A stretch of DNA of 64,000 nucleotides from Xanthomonas sp. DAR 80977 (GTDB taxonomy: Bacteria; Pseudomonadota; Gammaproteobacteria; Xanthomonadales; Xanthomonadaceae): positions 3,913,001 through 3,977,000 of the forward strand of contig NZ_CP162487.1 in assembly GCF_041240605.1 (NCBI RefSeq), read 5' to 3'. Shown here piece after piece: positions 54,106 through 61,526 of this stretch. A model generated the notes under the pieces. It was not told the DNA's origin and searched no databases. It was given only the letters and a program-made list of their open reading frames with translations. The position numbers were made by a program, and so were the translations under genes. The number at the start of each line of letters is the position of its first letter. Positions within the stretch are counted from its first letter, which is position 1.

Positions 54106-56736
54106 ATGTATAAGTTCGGACCTGAACTGGATCCGGCGACTGTCGCATGGTTGAAGAAAGGCGCTGTGTTTCCCGAAACGCTGGAAGTTCACTTGCGTGA
54201 CGATCAGATTCGCCGTTACACCATCTTGGAGCGTGACGAGCATGGCGTAGTTGAAGCGCTACGCGAAGGACGGCGCGGCAAGAAAGGCTTCGTATTGTGC
54301 GTGCGCGACCAAGAATCCGGCGATAATTACGCCGCCAAACTCTGTATACCAGAGGACTATACCAACTCAACACCTCTTACTGAGCTTGAATTTTCCAATG
54401 CGCTAAAGGATCTCGACGAACTGGTTCTGCGCCCGAAAGTATTAGGTACTGTCAAGCGATTCGAGACCGAACCTCGGCACTCAGAAACCAGCCGGTGGAT
54501 CTGCTTCATCAGCGAATGGCTGGAAGGCATCACACTACGGGACCTGATCGATCAGTCTGCCGAGGAGATCACGCCAGCGCTCGTTGCTCATGTCGCCAAG
54601 GATCTACTCACCGCTATCTTGGTGATGGAAGAAATGGGGTACAAACACGACGACCTGAACTTGGGCAACCTGATGCTCGAGCAGCCCAACGCGAGACTGG
54701 CCGCTATCAATCCGGCCAAGGCGGTACGTAGGCTGCGGATCATTGATCTGGGTAGCATGAAGCCGTTCGACAAAGCGACCACCAAACCGGACGATGACTG
54801 GTCGCTATCGGCCAGGTGCCTGGCGGAGTTGCACAATACCTTACATGCGAATCGATCGCTGGCCTCGCAGCACCCCTTGTTCCTGAAAAGCCTGCGAGAT
54901 TTCATCCATGATTTGGCGGACGATCCATCCCGCAAGTTCCCGGACCGTGGCGATTACATACGCAGCATTGAACGAGCCGAGCAGCTAATCACCATCGAGC
55001 CTCGCGCGGAAACCGTGTTCCACCCCTTGGAAGCCATCAGTGCGGAGCATCTCGCCGACGATGACATCTTACTTAAATTATTCGTCAAACACTTACCTTG
55101 GCTATCGCTCGTACAGGGACCGAACCCTTGCGTCTTGATCGGGCCGCGGGGCTGCGGCAAGTCGATGGTGTTCCGTTACATGGCGACCAAGACCCACATT
55201 ACGTCAAAGGAATCCAATGCTAGTGTCCTGAAGGAAAGCGGAATCTTCGGGGTGTACGTTGGATGCTCCAGTGATCTGGGTCACGACCTAGTCTGGCTCA
55301 GCCGCAAGGGCAAAGGGATTGCGGACTATGTTGATCAAATCTCTGACTACTTTAACTTAGTCGTTGCCAGAGAACTGATGCGGGCGCTCGCCAGTGCCGC
55401 GTGCGCGACAGAATTTACCAAGGCGCTGGGCTTGACAGAACAAGGCAAGCGGCGTGTCGCGGATTTTCTTGAAGGAGCCCTAGAAAAAAATCTGCGTAGG
55501 GTGCATGTCAGCGGGATGGAAATATTTCAGTCCTGCGCGGACACTCTGGACAGGCTTCGGCTTGGTCTCGCGCGGGAGATGCGCACTGGCCCAGGACCTG
55601 GCCTCGGGACCGGAGCGACCTTCCTCAGGGACTTATGCGCGAAGATCGTCGAGGAGATGCCTGCGTTCAAGACCTACAGCATCACATTCCTACTTGACGA
55701 CTACACCGAGCACCGCATCTCGAAGCCCGTGCAGGAAATCCTCAATGGCATCATCTTCCAGCGTGTACCTTGGATGATTTTCAAGGTTTCCAGCGAACCG
55801 TATGGCTTCGATTCGGCCACCTTTTTCGAAACCCGTGTGGATCCCGTGCGCGAGTATGTACCGATCGACGCCGGCACCAATTGCCTAGACATGTCTGCCG
55901 CAGACCGGCGACTGTTCGTCACTGACCTATTGGATCGCCGTCTTAGAGTTGCCAAGTTTGCTGGCACCGCCGATACACTGATCGGCGAAAGCCAGTACAT
56001 CAGCGACCCGAAACTCGCCGAAGCCATCAGGAGCAGACGCAAGGGCAAGCACACGTACTACAACGGACTGAATGTCCTCTCAAATGCTTGGAGCGGCGAT
56101 GTGGCCACTGTCCTTCACATCGTGAACAACATGTTCGCCGACGCCGGCGTCAATGCAATGTCAAACAACCGTATTTCCAATGATGTCCAGCACAACGCCA
56201 TAGTCCGAGTTTCAAAGGGGCTGCGCGGCCGTGTGCAGAGCTACTCCCCGTTCGGTCAGGATATGAGTGTCATTCTCTCAGCTTTTGGTGATTTGGCAGC
56301 TCGCTTACTTATTGACTATAGAGCCAGGGTACGCAATGGCAACAGCGGCGACATAAACCGCAAGTACAGGATCGAATGGACATTGCCCGAAGGTGCTGAC
56401 ACCGAATCCGAACTGACGAAGTTCGACCCCTCCGGTGGGCTTTACAGCCTATACAAAGAACTCATCCGACGTGCAGTGTTCCACGAGAATCTGCAGAGCC
56501 GAGGAAAGGAGGGGCCCGGTCGTCGCACCGTCCGCCTGCAGATCCGCAGCTCCTTACTTCCTAGCTTTGGCACATCTCTACAGCATGAGAACCACTTAAA
56601 AATCGACAAAACTGACGAGTTCGTCGAGTTCCTGACCCGGACCAGACGCTGGACTGAAGGCGTCATAGCGAGGTACAGCACGCCCGAAGTCATGCTTGGC
56701 GGCCTTTTCGACGAAAGGGGCGACACACGTGATTGA
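54106..56736 (+). CDS. Protein kinase-like domain fused to a P-loop NTPase
   Basis: 876 residues. The N-terminal kinase-like domain has the ATP-binding Lys78 in NYAAKLC, a catalytic loop YKHDDLNLGNLML (His181, Asp183, Asn188) and a DLG motif at 214-216 in RIIDLGSMKPF, so the core residues for phosphotransfer appear intact. After a linker, a NTPase of ORC/AAA or STAND-like type has Walker A LIGPRGCGKSMVF (346-353) and Walker B TFLLDDYTE (Asp531, Asp532). The last 250 residues are unassigned. It starts with a strong AAGGAG site and its stop overlaps the next gene by eight bases. I infer a phosphorylation-controlled switch ATPase in defence. Confidence 0.8.
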   Translation: MYKFGPELDPATVAWLKKGAVFPETLEVHLRDDQIRRYTILERDEHGVVEALREGRRGKKGFVLCVRDQESGDNYAAKLCIPEDYTNSTPLTELEFSNALKDLDELVLRPKVLGTVKRFETEPRHSETSRWICFISEWLEGITLRDLIDQSAEEITPALVAHVAKDLLTAILVMEEMGYKHDDLNLGNLMLEQPNARLAAINPAKAVRRLRIIDLGSMKPFDKATTKPDDDWSLSARCLAELHNTLHANRSLASQHPLFLKSLRDFIHDLADDPSRKFPDRGDYIRSIERAEQLITIEPRAETVFHPLEAISAEHLADDDILLKLFVKHLPWLSLVQGPNPCVLIGPRGCGKSMVFRYMATKTHITSKESNASVLKESGIFGVYVGCSSDLGHDLVWLSRKGKGIADYVDQISDYFNLVVARELMRALASAACATEFTKALGLTEQGKRRVADFLEGALEKNLRRVHVSGMEIFQSCADTLDRLRLGLAREMRTGPGPGLGTGATFLRDLCAKIVEEMPAFKTYSITFLLDDYTEHRISKPVQEILNGIIFQRVPWMIFKVSSEPYGFDSATFFETRVDPVREYVPIDAGTNCLDMSAADRRLFVTDLLDRRLRVAKFAGTADTLIGESQYISDPKLAEAIRSRRKGKHTYYNGLNVLSNAWSGDVATVLHIVNNMFADAGVNAMSNNRISNDVQHNAIVRVSKGLRGRVQSYSPFGQDMSVILSAFGDLAARLLIDYRARVRNGNSGDINRKYRIEWTLPEGADTESELTKFDPSGGLYSLYKELIRRAVFHENLQSRGKEGPGRRTVRLQIRSSLLPSFGTSLQHENHLKIDKTDEFVEFLTRTRRWTEGVIARYSTPEVMLGGLFDERGDTRD

Positions 56737-57874
56737 ACGCAAAAGATTTCTCGTCCGGACCGTGACAGCATCGGACTGTCTGTGCGAACTTCCGACCCTG
56801 CAGCCATATACGCCTGCGGCGCTTTCCTTAGACGTCTTCATAGTTGCTGCCGGCTTCGAGGAACGGGTACTCGAGGCGCCCAACCGCCTCCGGGATGACG
56901 GCATAGCGGTCACCGGAGAGATCCTGATTGGCAACTACCGGACCAACCTCTCTGATAATCAGCAACGCTATGAGGAACTGGCACCAACACTGGCGTCGTT
57001 CGGTGCCGCAATGAGCGGGTTCGATGCCGACGATCCGGCGGAGGTGGTGTCGGTAATCACGGATGCGCTGCAACGCCAGCCGTCAACCGAGTTGCATGTG
57101 GGATTCGACGTCAGCGGCGCGTCCTCGACGCTAATCTTGGCAATCATGGCCGCATTGGCGCGCTTTCCCCAATCGATCGCACTCACCGTGTTCTACACGA
57201 CCGCGCAGACCTACGACCAGCCCCGTTCAGATGGTCGGGAAACGCTGGTACTAGATGATCAGAGAGAGACAGGCATCAGCACCGAGCCGCTGAGCGCACC
57301 GTTCAGCGGCCATCATCACGATCACCTTCCAGTGTCGGTCATCGCGCTGCCCTCACTGTACACAGATCGCTTGGAAGCTTGCCTGGCCCACCTGAACGTC
57401 GGCCCGATCACCGGATCTGCGGACAACTTGTACTGGCTACTCCCCGCTACTGGCGCAGATGAGCACAAGTGGAGGCAGAACCACACCCGTAACGCCGTCA
57501 GGGACCTAATGCTCCGGCTACAGGGACGGGAGGACGAAGGCACTGAAAGCGAAGTCATCCGTGCCGATGATATGGAGACCTGCGACGTACTCGACTATGC
57601 GGACACCACTCGGCGGCTAGTCGATCGCATTGACGAACTCCCGGGACGCAACATATCAATCGTTCACATGGGGAGCAAGCTGCAGGCAATTGGCGTGGCA
57701 TTAGCGGCAGCCGCACGTAGCGAGGTGGCGGTACTGACCGTCAGACCGGCATCTTTTAACGCGAGCAAGTACTCGTCGGGGATCGGCCGGACCTTCGTCC
57801 TCCATTTTCCAAACCTCGGTACCGCCGTGAAGGCCATCGCGAACATAGGCACACTAGAGATCTCCTGCCCATGA
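56729..57874 (+). CDS. Soluble Rossmann-like protein with GFEER motif, unknown function
   Basis: 381 residues from a GTG start (VIERKRFLVRTVTASDCLCE), overlapping the kinase-NTPase stop by eight bases, with AAAGGGG upstream. The N-terminal half resembles an alpha/beta Rossmann-like fold: LDVFIVAAGFEERVLEAPNR, ILIGNYRTNLSDNQQRYEEL and LHVGFDVSGASSTLILAIMA. The xFE(E/D)R pattern after a hydrophobic strand recurs in several uncharacterised proteins of defence islands. The second half (SIVHMGSKLQAIGVALAAAA, VLTVRPASFNASKYSSGIG) may be another alpha/beta unit. No catalytic site is evident. It could sense a nucleotide signal. Confidence 0.72.
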   Translation: MIERKRFLVRTVTASDCLCELPTLQPYTPAALSLDVFIVAAGFEERVLEAPNRLRDDGIAVTGEILIGNYRTNLSDNQQRYEELAPTLASFGAAMSGFDADDPAEVVSVITDALQRQPSTELHVGFDVSGASSTLILAIMAALARFPQSIALTVFYTTAQTYDQPRSDGRETLVLDDQRETGISTEPLSAPFSGHHHDHLPVSVIALPSLYTDRLEACLAHLNVGPITGSADNLYWLLPATGADEHKWRQNHTRNAVRDLMLRLQGREDEGTESEVIRADDMETCDVLDYADTTRRLVDRIDELPGRNISIVHMGSKLQAIGVALAAAARSEVAVLTVRPASFNASKYSSGIGRTFVLHFPNLGTAVKAIANIGTLEISCP

Positions 57875-58971
57875 CCAATCTCACCCGGCAACCTTGGGCG
57901 AATTTGGTGGGCCCGAAGGGTCGCACGCTCCTTTGTATCACCACCCTCGGCCACCGCCGCTTCATCGACGACGCAATGCAAATAGTAGGGCTGCCCTGCG
58001 GCTCACGCTTGCTACTGCGCTACCGCAAACGCTACATCGCGCCCGATCTATGGGAGGCTGCCAAGGCGGGTAATCTCGATCAATGGCACGTGCTGGTCGT
58101 CATCGGCGCTGATGTCAGCGGTACGATTCGCTTCGAACCATTGCGTGTCGGCAGTATCTACCGACTGTCCATAGAGGGAGAGATACTGACTCTTGAGGTC
58201 GCCCTTGGCGGGTTCGCCGCGGACGGCAACTATGTTTGGCCTGGGGTGGCGTCTATAGCAAAGTCTCTACCGACCTCGCTCGCAGGTGACATGAATCGGT
58301 CGGGGCACTACCTTCAGGCTTTGAGGGAATGTCCCTCGAACGTAATTATTGAGGAGTCCGTGGAGGCTTGGGAACGCGCTGCGGATGTCTTCTTCGAGCT
58401 GGACACTCAAGGCAAAGTGCCGTTTCTGTACTTGATGCAAAGCCAATCTCAGGTCTTTGCGAGGTATAGGCAATCCGGCGAGTTAGTGGTCGAGAGCGGA
58501 TCAAAGCTAGCTTGGGATATTCACACTCGGTCTGCGCCCATCAAGAGCGCTATCGTCAACCCACTGGGTGAAGTCTTGATCGAAGTGTCGTGCCAGCCCA
58601 TGCGAATGGTCACATCCAGACGCATTCGCGTTGACTCGCAGCGGGACGTCAAGCGGATGCAACTTACCTGTGATGCAGTGTTTCGAACCGTACCAGGCCA
58701 CCTTTCGGTGAAGGTTATTGTCTTCAAGGCTGATTCTTCAAACATCACTTGCGCCACCGAGCGCAATCCGGTCTCGCTGTCGAGATACGACATTCCCGTC
58801 CGCGCGGGATGGATGCTTCCGACCATTGCATCGCTTGCCGCGGCGATGGCGGCAACTGTAGCGATGCTTGACAAGGCCGAATGGGGAGCCTGGGGGAATG
58901 TTGCAGCGATTAGCGGCGGCGTGCTTGTCTTCCTAAGTCTCAAACTCGGTTTCCGCTCAGGTGGCTCATGA
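57871..58971 (+). CDS. Unknown protein with two C-terminal membrane helices, possible effector
   Basis: 366 residues, beginning MTNLTRQPWANLVGPKGRTL, coupled to the previous gene by ATGA. The first 300 residues are soluble: CITTLGHRRFIDDAMQIVGL, WHVLVVIGADVSGTIRFEPL and a beta-rich middle. Two hydrophobic segments near 313-334 (MLPTIASLAAAMAATVAML) and 342-361 (NVAAISGGVLVFLSLKLGF) end the protein. A soluble sensor part plus two terminal membrane helices is the layout of many membrane-permeabilising effectors in abortive-infection systems. No known family was recognised. Its stop overlaps the convergent DUF4338 gene by six bases. Confidence 0.72.
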   Translation: MTNLTRQPWANLVGPKGRTLLCITTLGHRRFIDDAMQIVGLPCGSRLLLRYRKRYIAPDLWEAAKAGNLDQWHVLVVIGADVSGTIRFEPLRVGSIYRLSIEGEILTLEVALGGFAADGNYVWPGVASIAKSLPTSLAGDMNRSGHYLQALRECPSNVIIEESVEAWERAADVFFELDTQGKVPFLYLMQSQSQVFARYRQSGELVVESGSKLAWDIHTRSAPIKSAIVNPLGEVLIEVSCQPMRMVTSRRIRVDSQRDVKRMQLTCDAVFRTVPGHLSVKVIVFKADSSNITCATERNPVSLSRYDIPVRAGWMLPTIASLAAAMAATVAMLDKAEWGAWGNVAAISGGVLVFLSLKLGFRSGGS

Positions 58972-60258
58972 GAACTGATCTAAACCTGCTTCCAATTTCG
59001 ACCGTGCGTTAAACTGATTCCAATCGGGTCGACTTGCAACTCTCTTCAGACACCATCGCTCCTTCCAGTGATCGACCCAAGCTTGATCATCGAAGGTCAG
59101 CATTTCCGGCAGCTCGCCGAGACGATGCACTCTATCTAGGTTAGACGCGAACTCGAAGATAAAGACCTCGCGTTCGAGCCCATGCTCCAAGTATGTTCGT
59201 GGGATACCAAGTGCAGCGAGCGCATTGATCACATTTTGCCAACGCACTTTTGGCCCATGCCCGAAACCTGCCGGCACGTGTTTACCATGATCCTTGAGCC
59301 AAGCGACGATATGTGGATAAAGACCTTCCAAATGCACGGTGCCGAAGCCTCTCGTAAACCCAAGAGGCTTGGCGAGCAAATGGTTGCCGATCCTCAATCG
59401 ATTATAGATAGAACTACGTCCGAACGCACTTGTGGTCGTGACCGCAAGCAGAGGCTGGGGAAGGCGACGATCCTCGATCTCCGTCTGGGCTGAGGCATAC
59501 TTGCGCCAATAGAGTTGCCTGACTTTTTCCGAGTGAATGAAGCCTGCAACAAGCTTGCCGCCGATCAAGGGGGCGTAGGTCGGGGAAGCGCCGACCGTAT
59601 AGGCATCCAAGGTGGTGTTGACGACGGCAAGCTTGTCGGCCTTTCTGGCTCCCAAGTACTGATCTCGGCATTTGAGGTCCGCAGAAGGCGATTGCAAACC
59701 GATTAGGCCGATAACGGCCTCGTGGTGCTTATCCATCACTAAGAAACGTAGACGCCGACCGTAACCCTTAGAGAACGGCATTGACCAGTATGAGCGAAGG
59801 AGCCGGAAGAGCTGACCTTCAAGGCTTCTGTGCGCCCCCACCTCCACCAGTTCCGGTTCTATGCGCTTAGGGTCGATGCTGGAGGGTTCCGGGAAGAACC
59901 GGGCGTACTTCGCAAGGTCGCGCCTAAGACTCGCCCGATCAATGTCCCGATCATGGCGTTTAGCTTGCACGTGAAGTGATCGTAGTGCCGCCTTGTCTCC
60001 TAACTCGATAGCCTGCTGAGTCCGATCCCAAGCGGCGATGATATCTTCCACCAGCTCTCCACCGGATAGCACCCGGCTAAGGCAGGTAGCTTCAGTGGCT
60101 ACATTTTCAGCCGTAACAGGCCGTTCCGGATCAGTTAGTACCGCTGGCATTGGCGGTTCCGGCAGGGCAGCCATGGGCAGGCGGGTTGCAAAAGGCAGCA
60201 TGGCACATGGTCGTTCACCAGCCTGTATTTGGTCAACAACTCGAAGGGCTGTCCCCAA
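58966..60258 (-). CDS. DUF4338 (DruA-like) protein
   Basis: 430 residues if the TTG at 60258 (with GGAGG upstream, though close) is the start; an ATG at 60201 would shorten it by 19. The DUF4338 core is visible from about residue 140: RLRFLVMDKHHEAVIGLIGL, CRDQYLGARKADKLAVVNTT, LIGGKLVAGFIHSEKVRQLY, VTTTSAFGRSSIYNRLRIGN and KPLGFTRGFGTVHL. DUF4338 defines DruA of Druantia type I phage defence, and also occurs alone. The helicase DruE and other Druantia genes are absent. It is convergent with the four-gene cluster, sharing six bases at the stops. Confidence 0.8.
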   Translation of the reverse strand: MGTALRVVDQIQAGERPCAMLPFATRLPMAALPEPPMPAVLTDPERPVTAENVATEATCLSRVLSGGELVEDIIAAWDRTQQAIELGDKAALRSLHVQAKRHDRDIDRASLRRDLAKYARFFPEPSSIDPKRIEPELVEVGAHRSLEGQLFRLLRSYWSMPFSKGYGRRLRFLVMDKHHEAVIGLIGLQSPSADLKCRDQYLGARKADKLAVVNTTLDAYTVGASPTYAPLIGGKLVAGFIHSEKVRQLYWRKYASAQTEIEDRRLPQPLLAVTTTSAFGRSSIYNRLRIGNHLLAKPLGFTRGFGTVHLEGLYPHIVAWLKDHGKHVPAGFGHGPKVRWQNVINALAALGIPRTYLEHGLEREVFIFEFASNLDRVHRLGELPEMLTFDDQAWVDHWKERWCLKRVASRPDWNQFNARSKLEAGLDQFS

Positions 60259-60358
60259 CGACCTCCACGATAGCCGGGTGGTTCAGCAACGTCCAAAACT
60301 GCTCATACCTTCTCCTCCATGAAATGCGTCGTGCTTCGATGATTAGACCAACTGCAGT

Positions 60359-60787
60359 TTAGGCGTCCAGCACCTGAACTTCATGCCCCAACGCCACCCG
60401 CACCGCATCACACGCCTCAATCAAATCCAGCACCAGCCGCTCGCTCACATCCAGCTCGCCCTCGTACTCGGCGACGTTGCGCTGGTGGTGGCACTTGTCC
60501 AGCACCCGCCACACCTCCGGCCCCAGGCCCAGGGTGTGCGGCAACACCTGGAACACGATGTAGCGGTTGTTGGCGCGGTAGCCCTTTGCCCGCAGCGCCG
60601 CCAGGCACAGCGCATGCGCGGCGTTGTAGGCCAGGTCGAGTCGGCTTTCCAGGGACAGCGTGGCGTTCTTGGCGTCGCCCAGGCGGGCCAGGCCCGAGCG
60701 CGTCAGGCCTTCCAGTTCGCGTTGGTCGGTCGGTTCGGCGCTGAGTTGCTTGCCGGGGCCGGACAGGTTTTCAAGTGGCGAGGTCAT
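60359..60787 (-). CDS. HEPN-domain protein, probable toxin of a HEPN-MNT pair
   Basis: 142 residues, all helical. The HEPN helices read ESRLDLAYNAAHALCLAALR, GYRANNRYIVFQVLPHTLG and KCHHQRNVAEYEGELDVSER. The ribonuclease motif is RNVAEY, so the His usual at the end of R-x4-6-H is a Tyr; such variants are known in the family and activity cannot be taken for granted. The ATG at 60787 lies inside the end of the nucleotidyltransferase gene (17-base overlap), so the two are co-translated. MNT partners usually silence HEPN by adding nucleotides to it. Confidence 0.8.
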   Translation of the reverse strand: MTSPLENLSGPGKQLSAEPTDQRELEGLTRSGLARLGDAKNATLSLESRLDLAYNAAHALCLAALRAKGYRANNRYIVFQVLPHTLGLGPEVWRVLDKCHHQRNVAEYEGELDVSERLVLDLIEACDAVRVALGHEVQVLDA

Positions 60788-61421
60788 CCATGCCTCCGAT
60801 CACCCAGATCTTGGGTTGCTGCAGCACGCGCTGCAGGAACGCGTTTTCGTCGCGCAGCCGCTTGAGGTAATCGGCACGCGTGTACAGCGTGGGATTGACC
60901 GGGCGGCCCAGCCGCGCCTGCATGCCATCCAGCACGCGCATTAGGTCGGCATAGCCCAGCGTATCGGAGATCACCATCAGGTCGATGTCGCTGCGCGCGG
61001 TGTCGCTGTGCTTGGCGACCGAGCCGTAGACGAAGGCGGACACGATGTCCGCGGCGATGGGCTGCAAGGCCTCGCCGAGCGGGCCGGCCAGGCCGATGGT
61101 CTTCTGCACGATGCCGAGCAGCTCGTCGTGGATGGGCGAGTGCGGGTTGGCCTGGTAGCGCTTCTGGTTGCCGGTGCGCTGCACCGTGAGCAGGCCGGCG
61201 TCGGCCAGCTTGGCCAGTTCGCGCTGCACCGCACCGTTGCCGGCGCCGGCGGCCGCGATCAGTTCGCCGACCCCGAAGTCGCGCTGCGGCTGGCCGTACA
61301 GCAGGGCCAGCACGCGTTGCTGGGTGCGGGTGAACAAGGCATCGGCCAGGCCCGATGGCCGCGCGGTTGCGGCACGCGGCGCTTCGGTCTTTGCAGCGGC
61401 GGTGGCGGCTTTGTTACCCAT
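60771..61421 (-). CDS. MNT-type nucleotidyltransferase with N-terminal winged helix, probable antitoxin
   Basis: 216 residues starting MGNKAATAAAKTEAPRAATA. A winged helix-turn-helix (about 28-85) reads RTQQRVLALLYGQPQRDFGV, GAVQRELAKLADAGLL, RTGNQKRYQAN. The nucleotidyltransferase domain (about 105-200) has FVYGSVAKHSDTARSDIDLM, the G-S-x(n)-D-x-D catalytic pattern. This is the HTH-MNT arrangement of HEPN-MNT toxin-antitoxin modules, in which the enzyme modifies and inactivates the HEPN partner and the HTH likely represses the operon. Two perfect palindromes at its start codon support autoregulation. Confidence 0.85.
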   Translation of the reverse strand: MGNKAATAAAKTEAPRAATARPSGLADALFTRTQQRVLALLYGQPQRDFGVGELIAAAGAGNGAVQRELAKLADAGLLTVQRTGNQKRYQANPHSPIHDELLGIVQKTIGLAGPLGEALQPIAADIVSAFVYGSVAKHSDTARSDIDLMVISDTLGYADLMRVLDGMQARLGRPVNPTLYTRADYLKRLRDENAFLQRVLQQPKIWVIGGMDDLAT

Positions 61422-61450
61422 AATGGGTAGGTTATTACCCAATCTGGGTA
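61415..61450. promoter_or_regulatory. Two perfect palindromic operators over the HEPN-MNT start
   Basis: TACCCA-TAA-TGGGTA (61415-61429) and TACCCA-ATC-TGGGTA (61436-61450) are perfect 6-3-6 inverted repeats with centres 21 bases apart, two helical turns. The first covers the ATG at 61421. There is no ribosome-binding site, so a leaderless transcript is possible and bound repressor would block it directly. Confidence 0.8.
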
Positions 61451-61526
61451 TTTGCAAAGCCTTTTGGCTGGGCCGGGCGAAGGCTCCCTGGTCGGGAGCC
61501 AGCCGCACTCGACCAGCCACCCACCC

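Noticed and set aside
52086-58971. A BREX, Zorya or CBASS assignment for the four-gene cluster.
   Set aside because: There is no PglX/PglZ, no ZorAB motor pair and no CD-NTase motif in any of the four proteins.
58966-60258. A complete Druantia system.
   Set aside because: Only the DUF4338 protein is present. The hallmark large DruE helicase and accessory genes are missing from both sides.
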